A DNA stretch of 64,000 nucleotides, from the NCBI RefSeq assembly GCF_964355755.1, contig NC_092679.1, positions 21,070,932 to 21,134,931 of the forward strand, read 5' to 3'. The position numbers and the translations under genes were made by a program. This stretch comes from Antedon mediterranea. Its lineage: Eukaryota; Echinodermata; Crinoidea; Comatulida; Antedonidae. The notes under the pieces were generated by a model. That model worked only from the letters and a program-made list of their open reading frames with translations. It was not told where the DNA came from and made no database searches. This document shows, piece by piece, positions 12,901-25,700 of the stretch. Position 1 is the stretch's first letter, and each line of letters opens with the position of its first letter.

Positions 12901-15900
12901 AGGCCGTCGTTTCTCCAATTAAAGTCAGGTTGACATGATGACATTTGGTGAAGGTAACTTTTACGGTTGGATTCTGATTTTGTCCAGGCTGGCCCTCCAT
13001 GCGTACTGATCTATAACAAAAGAATTGAAAAAGGTCACACGTTTTTCATCCATAAAAAAACATATTTTACCATCCTGATATAAATATAATAATGATATAA
13101 TAAATAACAAATGTAATGAAAGATAATAATTCCGAATTTCAAAACCAAATTTGTTGGTACATGTACAGCGACATTTATTTATTTATTTATTTTCAATCTT
13201 TCTACATAGCAAAAAAACAAACATATAAGTATAACAGGGGAGTAGCGGAAAAGCAAAAGTATAAAACTGTCATCTTGTGATGTGCTTGACCAGCCCCTGT
13301 CAACTTGAACGATACAATAAAACCGACATTTAGGCCTAACAAATTTAGAAAAAAACATAGAAAAATAAGGTATAATAAAATGTTAACAAAAGTGTTATAA
13401 AAATGCAATTGCTATCTGAACAATCTGATTGTGTAAAAGTTAAAAATTCTGATTGTATACAAGTTAAAAATTCTGATTGAATAAAAGTTAAAAATTATGA
13501 ATGTATAAAAGTTAGGCCTATGGTGTATTATTTTGAGTGTATTGTGTAAATTAATTAATTAAAAAGTTGTTAATTAACGTTTAATATTCAGGACTTTTTC
13601 AGCAACAAATAACTTCACTGACTCCATCATTAAAAAAATGCGAATACCTAATAAATAAACCAAGAAATGTATGTTTTTCCAGGACCATTTTAAAATTAAA
13701 ATTTGTTTTAATATTACGAACCTATACTTCCCTTTAAAAGGAATCACTAAAATACTGTATAAAGTAGTCTAATTTGTTAGTTAAAAATGAAAATACCAGT
13801 TAGAAAAAACACATCATCCGTATCTAATTTAAAATCCAGAATGTACGTTGTTGTTGTTCTAAAAACACCCGTTTAATGAGAATTTAAAAAAATCAAAACA
13901 AACAATAAAATTTGTGCATTGGTAATCCGTAACCCATTACAGACTATTGCAGATAATCCACAACATGCACATTCTGTTGCGGTGACACATATACAAATAA
14001 CCTTCAAAAAATCAGTCTATTTCCACGATATGAAGACGACGTAATTAACTACATAGATATGGATTAGTCTCGACGTATTTTCAATGTGATAATTTAGTGA
14101 AGAAATTATTGGTTACGCCCTCTAGAGTTTATTAAAAGTTTGATAGTTTCCATCAATTAAACGGTAAAAGTGTATTTCTTTTTGGTGTTTTTTTTTCTTC
14201 TCATTAACGTAATTTCAATGGAATAATAAATTGTCTATACTAATTATTAGCGGAAAGAATTGTAACTTTACGCCCTCTAGAGTTAACTAAAAGAATACTT
14301 GTTTGTTTCTTTATTTCCATTCACAACAAAAATAATAAACATACATAAATATTCATTACCAAACAAAAGAATGGAAAGGGGGAATCTCTGAAGCACAGCT
14401 TATAAGTAGAAACCCCCTGTTACACTTACACCCCCTGTTTTCCTTTAAGAGCTCTACGCCCTCTAGAGTTGACTAAAAGTTTAAGAGTTTCAATTGTTAT
14501 TTTGGTCAGTGGCTTCCCAGCACCGAAGTTCAATTTTATAAAGCGTTTAACAAAACTGAAAAACATATGATATGGAATACAATTTAAAACTAAAAAAACT
14601 AAATATTTCTTAATTTATTTTCTCCCGATGAATATTTGGGAAAACATAATAAATACACAAACAGACAACTGCCAGAAAACTGCAGAAGAGAAATGTTGAT
14701 GACGTTGCAAAATATGCACAGAATACGTACCCAGTTATTTGGTGGCGTAGACGTGTCAGACCAGACGTAGTAGTTGTTGTATTCATTGCCGTTACCACCA
14801 GACGTATCTTTGCTACTTTTGTTGAACCATTCGTGTTCATCACTCGATTGGTTAGGCACAAAGTCCAGAATAACCGAAATACCTTAGAAAATTTCAAATT
14901 AAAGGCTTAATTTCTATAAGAGAAAATACACCACGATGATCAAAGCAGATGTTCGAAACTAAAACTAGACGCAGATTATTTTTGTTATAATCAACGTTTT
15001 ACCTTTTCCATGAAGTGCATTAACCAGGTCTTCGAAGTCATCAAGTGTTCCTAATCTGGAGTCGATGCCTTTGAAGTCTGTGACATCATAACCAAACGCT
15101 TTACCGCCTGATGCAAATACAGACGTCAACCAGACAGCGCCAATTCCAAGAGATTCCAGATAATCCGCGCGATCGGTAATGCCTAAATAGAACAAAAATG
15201 TAAATCCATAACGGTCGTTTTTTTCGCATGGTTTGTCAGTATCATAATGCTCATTTATGTTGTAGGCCGCCCTAAAGGCTGTGAAATTGCTATCGCCGCG
15301 CCCATGTTCACTCAAAATACGATTGTATTTGTTATATGTTGCAAAGGCTCCTCGAGACTGTGCCTTGTGAGGAGCCTGTGAGTGAAACATTAAATACAAA
15401 AAAAATTAAAAAGGCATATGATTATTACTGAGAACTCGTATACATTGACACGCTGGCCGGCCCGGTATTTACTACAGTAGAACTGCTCCCACAGTTTGGG
15501 ACACCCTAGTCATGGACACCTATTTGGGGGACACTTTTTTGGGTCCTGAAGATTCTACTATAGTTACGTTGTTCATTGTTCTAAATCTAAGTTTATTTTT
15601 CATACCTTTCAGATCACCGAAACCATCGTTGTTTGTGTCTTTGTAAGAGAGCGGGAAAATCTGATAAATGACAGTCGTCTGCCACCAAGGAAGGCACTTG
15701 GGCGTGACAACGATGATTGAAATAGCTGCGGCGAGGATGGCGCACCAGCCAATGAACAGAATGATGAGCAATGTCCAACGGGCCGTCCTCCATTTATGAG
15801 ACTGAGAGTATTTCAACAACTCCTCTTTAGTCATTGCTAGAAGATTATAACAAGAATAACGGTTAGTGTTACACAATTAATTATACATATGAGCAGTATT

Positions 15901-18285
15901 GCGCCGTATAAGTACATAATGTTTCTCACAATTATTATTGGTATGTACGTATCCCGTTATGTGTCGTGCAATTGTTGTTTTTTAAATTATTTGTCTGTAT
16001 TCATGCATTTCCTTTATTTGAAACCCCAAGTTATATAGGCCAAAATAGGGCCTATAAAAGTGAACAAATAAACTTTTAAATATTATAAAAACTATTTTTT
16101 GGATCAATAGATAATATAAAGAACTTCAATATGTTATGTTTTATATACACGGTCTGGTTTGAGAATATTTGAGGGCGTGCATTTTCGCTATTAGCTTCCG
16201 AGTATTGTCTTTGGTTGAAAGTTTTGAACGAAGAAAGAGGGCGGTGTTAGGTTTAAACACACAAACTGGCATGTTTTGTGAAATTTGAATACTGTATACT
16301 AATTTCACTGACAGAATAAGGCAACCCGACCTTCACTTATTTTTAAGGGTTAAAGACATTATGTATTACTTTATTCTTGTGAAATGGTGCGTTGTCTATG
16401 ACACCCGCTTTATTTCAATCTGACCTATGTCATTGATACCTGCTACAGATTGAATACAAACATCTTACAGTTGTTTTCAAGTGTTCTTTACCCAACAATA
16501 AGTGTTTACTCTGGCCACTAAAAATGACTGTACTACTGTCTGTCACGATAAGTAAGCCTGTGTCAATATAAAACACGCCTCTGTATACTTTTAGTGTCCT
16601 GAATTTGACCCTACCTCTTGAGTGAAGAATAAAACAGAAGCACCGTTTATGAACAACCAAATATTTGATTTTGAAAACGACCTGTTGTTGAAGTATTAAA
16701 CAATTCTTGATATAAAAGAAGATCAAATGACCTCTGACATGAACAAACTTTAACAAGCAGCTAGCTCTGGGATGATATAGAAGTTTAGAAACGGGTTTGA
16801 AGGGAAACAAAGTAAGCTTTCGGCGTATTTTTTGCTAAAAGTTGTTAACATTCATTAATATGTGTTTGCATGGAATCAAAATCAGACAAACTCTTAATTA
16901 AAGTAAACTGCGTGACTAATTTCTGCATTAAAATAATGTAATCGAGTCATTTATACTCAACAAGCGAAACTCTGAGATATATAATTAATATGGTAATGAC
17001 TTTTGGTATCGAGTTTCCTAACTCCGCAAACTTGAATATGCAAGAACTTTGATATAAAAATACTCACTTAGGCCTAACTTATTTTCATTCCCTCTTATGC
17101 AACCATGGACAAATTACTCTTTAGTTTCTTTTCTAAAGCGAATACGAATATTTAGTGTTTGTTGGTTTTTGAAAATGTATCTCTATATCCATATGTTTCC
17201 ATGGTTGCATAAGAGGGAATGAACATAAGGTAAGTTCTTGCTTATTCAAGTTTGTGGAGTTAGGAAACTACCAAAAGCCGTTTTGGTCATCAATAATTTA
17301 ATCATATTCCATCGGCAATAATTAACAATTCTTAACTTATAGATAGACCTTAATTGTTATAATCTCAATCTCCAATCATTATTCATTATCCTCCCCCTTC
17401 TTCGTCATTAAATCTAGCCTTATCCTCATTTATCATTTTTTGTTTCTGTTTTATCTCATGATAAATTTATCTTTATTATCAATCACCATAATTAGTGTAC
17501 TATACTAATGTTTACAAAAGTGCCAGAGCATCAAAATGAATTTATTAGGGCGTTCTCTGTTTTATCAGAGATAGTGTAGATAAACGGTCCATGGTACGAT
17601 ACAGCTTCGCCCATTCTGGTTAATGTTTAACCTACTAGTACTACGATATTTTATACGATGATCCCAGAAACAGTTCTTATTTAATTTTACCATTTATTTC
17701 AATTAATGTATGCTGTTTTTATTTCTTGAACTGTTTCTAAATAAATGTTGTTGTTGATTGTATAGATACGTATAATTGTTGATTGGTTTAAGGCGTCATA
17801 TCACTGGAATTCGTTTTCTTAAATATTATAACAAATATGCCTACAAATTATTCTAGACCTAATATAGTATTACCATATTACAGATGAACGTACAGTATTT
17901 GGTGATTGCTTATATATAGAGAAGCTTTATTTTCGAGAAAGAGAGAATAAGGGTTTATTTTCAAGGCCTAGCTTTTCCAAATCATTCTGTTAAATGAAGC
18001 TGTGATGAACCAGACTCACAGACTTCGACTTAGGATACCGTAAATTATTAATTAAATGCATAGAAACGTGCTTAGCAAGATTAATTTAATTATTACACGG
18101 TCATGTATTCAATAATAATTAGTAAAAAGATGAAGGTATTTACCTTTGCCCTTCTCTTCATTTTCATCAACACTCATATGAAAATAAACATCTTTTTCAT
18201 CGCTGTCTACAACTTTCTCCACTTTGCTTGGTTCCCCGAGATCTACTTCTTCGTAGTCGGGCTTCTCAAAACCTGCATTTTCCAT
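6920..18285 (-). CDS. SLC3A1: SLC3 heavy chain, rBAT-like (gene A), 11 coding exons
   Basis: Heavy subunit of a heteromeric amino-acid transporter; in this family it carries an SLC7 light chain to the plasma membrane. Exons 5' to 3': 18285-18144, 15836-15606, 15182-15003, 14882-14731, 13010-12883 (inner end uncertain by 2 bases), 10681-10541, 10176-10061, 9956-9749, 9511-9311, 7707-7576, 7267-6920. All have AG/GT borders and phases join; the product is about 658 residues. Visible: acidic cytoplasmic tail (1-65), TM helix about 68-91, Cys95 just outside it in the position of the light-chain disulfide, then a GH13 fold with [33 protein letters not shown], a domain B ending in [22 protein letters not shown] and SPMQWD. 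The GH13 nucleophile Asp is replaced (GVDGMNMH) and the acid/base Glu reads Asp (LMTD), so enzymatic activity is unlikely. Start is the first in-frame ATG with acidic tail; orthology to SLC3A1 rather than SLC3A2 rests on the retained domain B. Confidence 0.88.
7773..7786. repeat. Poly-G tract in gene A intron
   Basis: An uninterrupted run of about 13 G on the plus strand follows a T-rich stretch. It lies in the intron upstream of the coding exon at 7576-7707. On the transcribed strand it is a C run about 65 bases upstream of the exon's acceptor. The exact length may be unreliable in any assembly. Confidence 0.7.
8126..8198 (-). repeat. tRNA-like fragment, probably SINE-derived
   Basis: Read on the minus strand, the segment has a box A-like word TAGTGGTGTAATG and a box B word GGGTTCGAATC about 33 bases apart, with a T-arm-like stem. 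The acceptor arms do not pair, so this is not a functional tRNA gene. It lies inside a gene A intron. Confidence 0.45.
8853..8936. repeat. MITE family M2, half copy
   Basis: The segment is nearly identical to the right half of the copy at 5197-5403: it starts at GGTTCCCACTTGTGATTACG and ends at the CTAGTGGGAACCAAGCTTTA terminus. The left half is absent. It lies within a gene A intron. Confidence 0.7.
8988..9222. repeat. MITE family M2, copy with a duplicated right end
   Basis: The left terminus is at about 8988 (TTTCCACTAGGACGCAACG), and the interior contains the family's words accaaatgacaagcgaa and cgcttgtgattggtc. Two successive right termini follow, one ending near 9171 and one near 9222, both reading gtgggaaccacgc. 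This looks like partial tandem duplication of the end, in a gene A intron. Confidence 0.7.
13424..13514. repeat. 24-bp tandem repeat, four units
   Basis: Four consecutive units follow the pattern tctgattgtataaaagttaa plus aaat, each differing at one to three positions. The array lies in the gene A intron between the exons at 12883-13010 and 14731-14882. Confidence 0.7.
14110..14480. repeat. Spaced repeats of ACGCCCTCTAGAGTT
   Basis: The word ACGCCCTCTAGAGTT, followed by a variable few bases and then taaaag, occurs three times, near 14115, 14270 and 14456, with spacings of about 155 and 186 bases. The sequence between them is only weakly similar. It lies in the same gene A intron as the 24-bp array. 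Confidence 0.6.
15470..15562. repeat. Short element with TAGTAGAA-type inverted ends
   Basis: A segment of about 90 bp starts at tacagtagaactgctccc and ends at gattctactatag, with interior gggacacc and ggacacct words. The same ends and interior style recur near 62597-62851 and 59757-59925, so this appears to be a dispersed MITE-like family (M4). It is in a gene A intron 44 bases from the donor at 15606. Confidence 0.45.
16999..17278. repeat. Long inverted-repeat MITE in gene A intron 1
   Basis: The left arm (about 16999-17110) and right arm (about 17195-17278) are reverse complements with few mismatches. They share GTTTCCTAACTCC, CAAACTTGAATA, GCAAGAACTT and CATTCCCTCTTATGCAACCA. The intervening loop is about 85 bp. 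There is no coding potential. Confidence 0.75.
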
Positions 18286-19701
18286 AGTAAACAAGTTAAC
18301 GACTTAACACCAACAAATAAGACGTTTATAGTGAGATGACTGACGTGTTTTTAATAATTTTGACTGCCGCCGGTATCAATGCGTTTGTCCCGGTCGTATT
18401 CTCTCCCACGAGTGAACTGGACCAGTGCAATCTCAAGCGTCATAAAGAGCAAATACATGTTTGATCAAAGTTCAAACTGTTTATTATAATAGTTTAGTAT
18501 TGTTATTCGCACGGTTAACCTGTAGAAAACAACAGTGTATTGTATTATGTCGTCGTTTGACTTAAGGTTTAAATTTCTTTAAGACAACCCGGCGTCATCA
18601 TCCATGGCACTGTCAACTTTAGTGGACGAGAGGTGTAACAATCCCGAGTTCAATGCCAAGTTATTCTGGTGATGAGACTTTCACTGCATATATTTAAGAA
18701 AGCAGTGCTCATTTGTTGTCCACACGTTATGTTTTTGGATAGTGGATGTGAAGTAAGAAAAAAGGATTAAGGCGCAATCCAAAATGTGGAAAGCGAGGTG
18801 TTGGGCGTGGTTGATACACACGAAATAAAATCCATATCAATGTTGTCTTCTCTTTATACTACCATGGAGGAAATAGGTATTTCTTCCATGATAGTATAGG
18901 GCCTACCGTATATCAGCAGTGTATTGATAGTTTAATCTTCCAAGTTCTCATGTGAAGGGTGATATGGCCTATTTATAATTTGGTAGTTTCTCTCTAAAAT
19001 TAAAAAATAGTGGTCTTCTATTGAGCCATCCACATTTTTGATTTCTTAATATCATGGATTAACAACTTCATAACGTATACTATCTCCATGCTTTATATTA
19101 AATACCAAACATGAACCACATATTTTTAGTGAGATAATTCTTATTTTTTTAGGCATATTGCTTCCATATTTTGTAAAACAAAAATAAAGTGATTTTACGT
19201 AGGCTGACATTTTCGCCTTATTAAAAAAAAAATTATCAATCTGCAACATGACCAGACGAGTAGAACAACAGTAAAAGTGTTAGTGTACATATTTGGGCTA
19301 TCAATGTGAGGGTACCAGTAAGCCTATAACTATCTCTGTCCAAGACATGCATGAACTGAATTCAACTTTTAGAGGGAAGTTTTACTAGGCCTAATCAAAT
19401 ATATAATGATATTATAAAACGTTGTATTTCAATAATAACACACCTCACCAAACTCAAGCCTAACAAAAGACAGTCATAATCTCCTGAGGCGTAGAATATG
19501 CAAACAAAAGGCTTCATTGAAGCAAGCAATTTTATTGTCACTATGTCTATTGAGACGCAAATTTACAATTATTGTTAGCGATTATAATGAAAAGTAAAAC
19601 CCAAGTACTCCTGGAGTCAAAATTACTATGTCATTATTGTGCTATATCGAAGCATTAACTTTGTTATAACAGTAGTAATTTTGGTGTCATCGGTAGCTAA
19701 A
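18286..19701. promoter_or_regulatory. Head-to-head intergenic region of genes A and B
   Basis: The start codons of gene A (18285, minus) and gene B (19702, plus) face away from each other across about 1.4 kb. The region must hold both 5' UTRs and promoters unless upstream non-coding exons lie further away. I see no convincing TATA box or CpG-rich core that fixes a start site. Shared regulation is an inference from geometry only. Confidence 0.4.
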
Positions 19702-22700
19702 ATGGGTAAGAAAGGAGTCACAGAATGGGATAGTACAAACGAATTTGAATTTAATGCTATGGCTTCGTCTCTGGTGTTTAAGCCGGATTCGAAACCTAAG
19801 CCTTTGCCGGCGGTGAATAGAGGAGAGTCTACAAGCCGAGCAGACTCTACGAAACGAGAGCCTATGGTATTCACAACATCGGTTGAATTCGGTTTGCCGA
19901 CTGTACACGAAAGAAAGAACACTGAGGCGTCTAAACGTAGACGAACACAAAATGATTCGGAATCAACGGCAATGATGAAGAATGAACTGTTAGTATATTC
20001 ATCAACCACTGCATGGACTTATACAAGGAGAGCTGCATTGCTGGTTTTCTTTATATGTTATATTATTATTTTTGCGCTAGCTATTAGTTTACTTGTTAAC
20101 GCACCTTGCCAATCCACTGATAACTGGTATGCAACGGGGATCGGGTACCAGATTTTGCCACGCTCTTTCAAAGACTCAGATGGAGATGGAATAGGGGATC
20201 TTAATGGTAAGACGAAAGTGCCATTGGTTATCATGATTACACATAATAATGATAATAGGCATATCTAGGAATAATAGTGCATTAAAGCAATAAATATTTA
20301 GATGATTAGCAGAATTAAAAGATGCTCAATAATGTTCGTTAAAGACCAAGAAGAGTACAGTGCGACTACCATGTTGTTTCTATGTTAGAGACAGCAACAA
20401 ATAATAAACCATACTCCTGTCTCAATGAGCAGTTAAACAAAATGATGCAGAGTTAGAAAATAGTTTAAAAAACAGTAGGCCTAAGTTATAAACAAATATA
20501 ACAGCCCCGTCCCAAAGTTTGATCTCCAGGTTCGATAATACAGTATAAGAACAGTTTAACAAGTTTACTTGTCGTTTGTGGGCATGCAAATCTTTTATGG
20601 TACCGACTTTGGTGTAGCCTGAGCAAATTTGGTATTCACTATATCTTCTTTAGGCCACATTAATATTGTACACTATAGGCCTACTGTATGTTTATGACAA
20701 TCTAAAGCCTTGTCTACAATATAATATCAAACTTTATGTGTATACCATATTTGGGCACATCACACTTTTATTATCAGGCTAGTTTGATAGTGTAGACAGA
20801 GCTTTATGGATGATGATGTTGATCTAAACGATGACAAAATAATGACAGTTTGAAATTATGTCTTTTTTACAGGAGTAAAAGAAAAACTAGGGTATTTGAA
20901 AGGCATTGGTGTTTCCATTATCTGGTTAGGATCAGTACTAAAAACACCGTACAAAGATCTTGGGTACGATGTGTCCAACTTCGTAATGGTAGACCCTGTG
21001 ATTGGCACAGCTGAAGATTTCACGAACCTCGTAAATGAAATTCATAAACAAGGTTAGTCAATTTGGATTGGACGTCGTTCCAATATAACTAAAAATAAAG
21101 AGACAGCAAGGTACAAGTTGAAAATTCGACATTATTATCATTTTCAAGAATCTTATGACAGAGGCCTATTTACACATTATTCAGTACGGTACGTTACAAA
21201 AGTGTCACAGAAAGCATGAAAACAAAATGTGTTGACCAATGGGTGACGGATATGTTGTAGCCAATCATTGAGACTTAATGTTTTAGCAAAGGAGAATAAT
21301 AAAAAAAAAATATAAACAGTTATTAAAGTAATCTAAGGTGTTCATAGTGATTATTATTTGTATAATTTGTTTTTTTCATATAGTTATTTTTTTATTGTAT
21401 TTTATATACCTTGTAAATAATGTGTTGTTTTGTTATGAGGTCGAACCTCTTTTTGCGAAAGAGTGTTCCGCTATATCAATAAATGATTTATTATTATAAT
21501 AAAAATAATTATATTAAATAATAAAACATATTATTGATTACAGGTATGTACCTCATCTTGGAGATTCCACCGAACCAGTCCAGTGACGAACACGAATGGT
21601 TTACTGATAGTATGAGCAGTAGAACCTCTCAGTTTAGTGATTACTATATCTGGACAAATGGTGTCAACGGAGGACCCCCAAATAACTGGGTAGGTTTATA
21701 ATATATATAGGCCTAATGAATAATATTACATTGTTAGTATGGTTTGGAGTACATCATTATTTTGCGTTTGTCAAGTTCATTATCGTTATTCATCTTACAG
21801 ATCAGTGTATATGGAGGGCCTGCGTGGACGTACGTGCCGGTGCGCAATCAATGGTATTATCACACATTTTCCGAATATGAACCAGATTTAAACTATAGGA
21901 ACCCTGAAGTAGAAAGGGAAATGACGGTAAGAAGAAAACGTATTGACTTAGAAAACATTCTCACTTACTGGACTAACAGACAGACAGACCATTTAGTTAT
22001 TGAGTGACGGTCGGAATGTTAATAGTCATTAATTGATCAACAACTTATCTATTGTCAATTGATCTTTTCCATTAGGTAAATTTGTTCGCGCGAATCGAAA
22101 GCGTCAGCTTATACGCATGCGTATTTATGATTAAGTCTTCCAAACGCTCTCTACGCATGCGATTCGCGCGAGACAAATTCGCCTGGTGGAAAATAGGCTT
22201 TAATGATCAATTTAATTTCTATTTTGATAATCGGTTTATCCAATAATGAAATAAATGTTGATTTTCACCTTAGGAGGCAATACGTTACTGGCTGTCACAA
22301 GATGTCGATGGGCTTTACTTACGTCATGTTAATGCATTATTTGAATCGAGTGAATTGAACCAAGATGAACCAGAAAATCCGGATTACCTGAAGTACGATA
22401 ATGAAACAAAAGTAGGTACAGTATTAGTGTTTGATTAGATTCATATGGTGGCAAAGTTTGAGTTAAAATTGAATAGAATTGACAACACCGAAAAAGCTTT
22501 CGTAATTCTGCAATTCACTCTACAATCACGCAGATCATTATTGCAAAAACTCTGAACGCAATATAATGCTGCATCATTAGCAGACAATTATTATTGTTGT
22601 TATTATTCGTTGTTTATAAAGCGCCAAAGAAAGATAAAATCGTCGCCGCTGCTCTAGCCAGCTATGTCCCATGAGGACATATTCATTAATAAGTTGTTTC

Positions 22701-25700
22701 ATAGCGGTAGATTTAGTATCTAAGGCCGACAGTTTTTCGAATTTGCAAACTCGACTATAATGTATAGGTCCCAGCTGCTGGACCCAAAAAACGTTTGGGA
22801 AAAAAGAGTCTATGAGGGCTCACGGTTGAACGATTTTGGATTCTTGCCCTTTGATTGGTTGACGCGAATCAACAGATTGAATTTCATGCCATTTTTGAAT
22901 TAGTAGATTAATATTTGTTGGCAAATAATACATTGTTGGAAAGGTACACATGTCTTCTTTCAAATGCTGTGTATACAATTAACTAGTGAAAAAATGGGCA
23001 TGTGATTCATAATTAAAGAACTATCTGTGATTTGTATGTATCTTTGCGATTAAAGGACATCTTTTTAATAATTAATCATAAATTAATCAAAAAAACAATG
23101 ATTAACTTTAAAATGTCGAGCGGCGTTTTTTGTAAGAAATATTTCTTGTTTTTATAGTGGAGTTGGGGTACGGTAAATGTGCTTCTTACCCAACACAAGA
23201 TCCGATGCCTTCATTTATTACCCACTGAATAACGTTGTTATTTATCTTCTAGATACTCAAAAGCTACGATGAGCTGTCCCATATCTATACCAGAGATCAA
23301 ACCCAGGTCTACGGTGTGCTCAAGAGATGGAGAGACGTCATGCAAGAATACGAGACGATTACAGAAGATGGCGATGATGATGTCAGAAAGTAAGAGAATT
23401 ACACATTGTAATTCAACAAAAACTGTTGCTGGAACATTGTGTTATGTGATGATGATACATTATTTAATATAAGATTGCTAACAAATATTATAAAAATATG
23501 TTTCCCTCCTTATTTAAAATTAATTATTCCATTATGCATATATACGATTTTTTCGCATCTCAAAATTTGATTCTCTAGATTCCTTTGTTCTCACCATTTT
23601 TGTTTCAATGTAAGTTTTTGGATGTCCTTGTACAAAAACTTGCAACTTATCTACTCTTAATCTGTCGAATACGAATAAAAGAGTATAATCTTTTTATAGG
23701 TTGATGGTTGTGGATGTACGCGGTAGCAGTGTGGCTGAAACTATAAAATATTCTACCGAAGGGTGGGCAGACTATGCCTTTAACTACGCCCTCTATGACT
23801 CAATAGATGGAAATTACTTGGCTTCGCAAATAGAAGAATGGATGCGAGAAAAGCCGACGGGATCAGTAACTAGCTGGTCTGTAAGTAGGCTGCCACGTTG
23901 TCATTTCTGAAAATTTATTAAATCTCGAGTTATCTGTATCTTTAATGTGGGCCGAAATATTAGATAACACGCCCTCTGTTGTCGCTTTCTTTCATTTTGT
24001 TTTCTATTATAAAAAATAAACATTCATCAAAAATATAATGTATGTTGAAATAAATTCATCTAGTTTCTAAAGCTCTGTCTACACTATCAAACTTTATGTG
24101 ACGAAAAATGTGGTGCCTATGATGTCATATCAATACCATATTTAAGCATATCATTACCGTATGTGGACACATCACACTTTTTTTTTGTCAAACTAGTTTG
24201 ATAAGTGTAGACAGAGCTTAAGCGCTTAATTTGTTTGTGTTTTAATTATTAAATCATAAAAATGTACTTTGTTCAATTTCTTTGTTGAAAACATTAGCAG
24301 GTACTAACTAGAATAATATCTATGTAAAAGTAATAATATCTATGTAAAAGTATTCAAATAAAATTAGTTTTTACTCTTTTTTTTTTAACTTAGATTGGTT
24401 CAGGGGATTATCATCGAATCCAATCACGTTATCCCATTTCTATGGCGATGATGACCCTTTTGTTAACCCTTCCGGGATCACCTGTCATTTATTATGGTGA
24501 TGAGATTGGTATGAAAGATATACACGTGACACATAACATCTCGAGAGATCCGCAAATTAGTAATATAAATGAAACGGTAATTCTATTTTTTAGTTCATTA
24601 ATAGCGTGTATTTTGTAATTTAAGTAGGCCTATTTAAATTCTTAAATCTTTACATCTCTTAGAAGATCAAGCGCTGATATTACATTTAAAAGTTCAACAC
24701 TTTGCGAACAAATTATAATTTATCGATTAATACTTGTTATAGTTTCGTGGTCTTATATATAACTTATCACGTGATGCTTCAAGGTCACCGATGCAATGGT
24801 CAAGCAATGCGAATGCAGGATTTTCTGACGTTAACGATCCAGAAAGTCTGTGGCTACCAGTCAATACTGATTACACGACTGTGAACACACAGGTAGGCCC
24901 AATTGAACTTATTCTATCTAAAGAGTATAAATAGGTCCATTTAAGTATTAAAAGGGTGTGTCCGTGTTTAACATTTCTATTTGTTTTTATTATAAACATT
25001 GGCAACACTGATAATAATAGCTTCAGTAAAGCATCAGTGAAGATGATTCGCTGGAATGAAATAAAGAATAAAGAACAGTACTATAAATCTTTGTAAAGTC
25101 AATTTAAATACGGTTGCTTAAAATGCTTCAAATTTACATAAATTGTATTTGACCCGGATCTACCCTTTAATGAAATCATCCCAGTGGTTAATCCCGTGGG
25201 TTTTTATAGGGCGGTATGGTATGCATTAAAATACTGTCCGTTGTCTAGGTGTCATTACGAAGAATTCTGGAGGACAGGTATATAGACTAACATGTTCACA
25301 CGTACGGCGTAATGCTGGCATAACATACTCGTACGTATTTGCGTGTGAACGAGGCAGTTGCGTTACAACGTCACTCAACGCAGCACCTTTTTCACTATAG
25401 CTACCACACTGGATTTCCGTCGTCAGTCAAATTTATATTCAAATACATATTTATCTAGGGGGACATTAATGCCGATGTACACAATTAAAGTCTTCTTTTT
25501 TTTAATTTCATGCACTATTAGGTTCGGAATTCAGCGTACCTAAAATCTATCCGTGACCTTGTTGCGCTAAGGAGCACACGAACTTTTAAGGAAGATCAAG
25601 TAAGGATGTTACGTGCCCAAAAAGACGTCGTCACGTACGCACGCGAGCGTCTTGGGTACCCGACATACTTCGTTGCGGTAAATTTGGCTGATTTTGGCCC

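Noticed and set aside
19626-20009. Minus-strand frames opposite gene B exon 1
   Set aside because: The plus-strand frame encodes a cytoplasmic tail joined to a TM helix and the GH13 domain; the antisense frames encode nothing recognisable.
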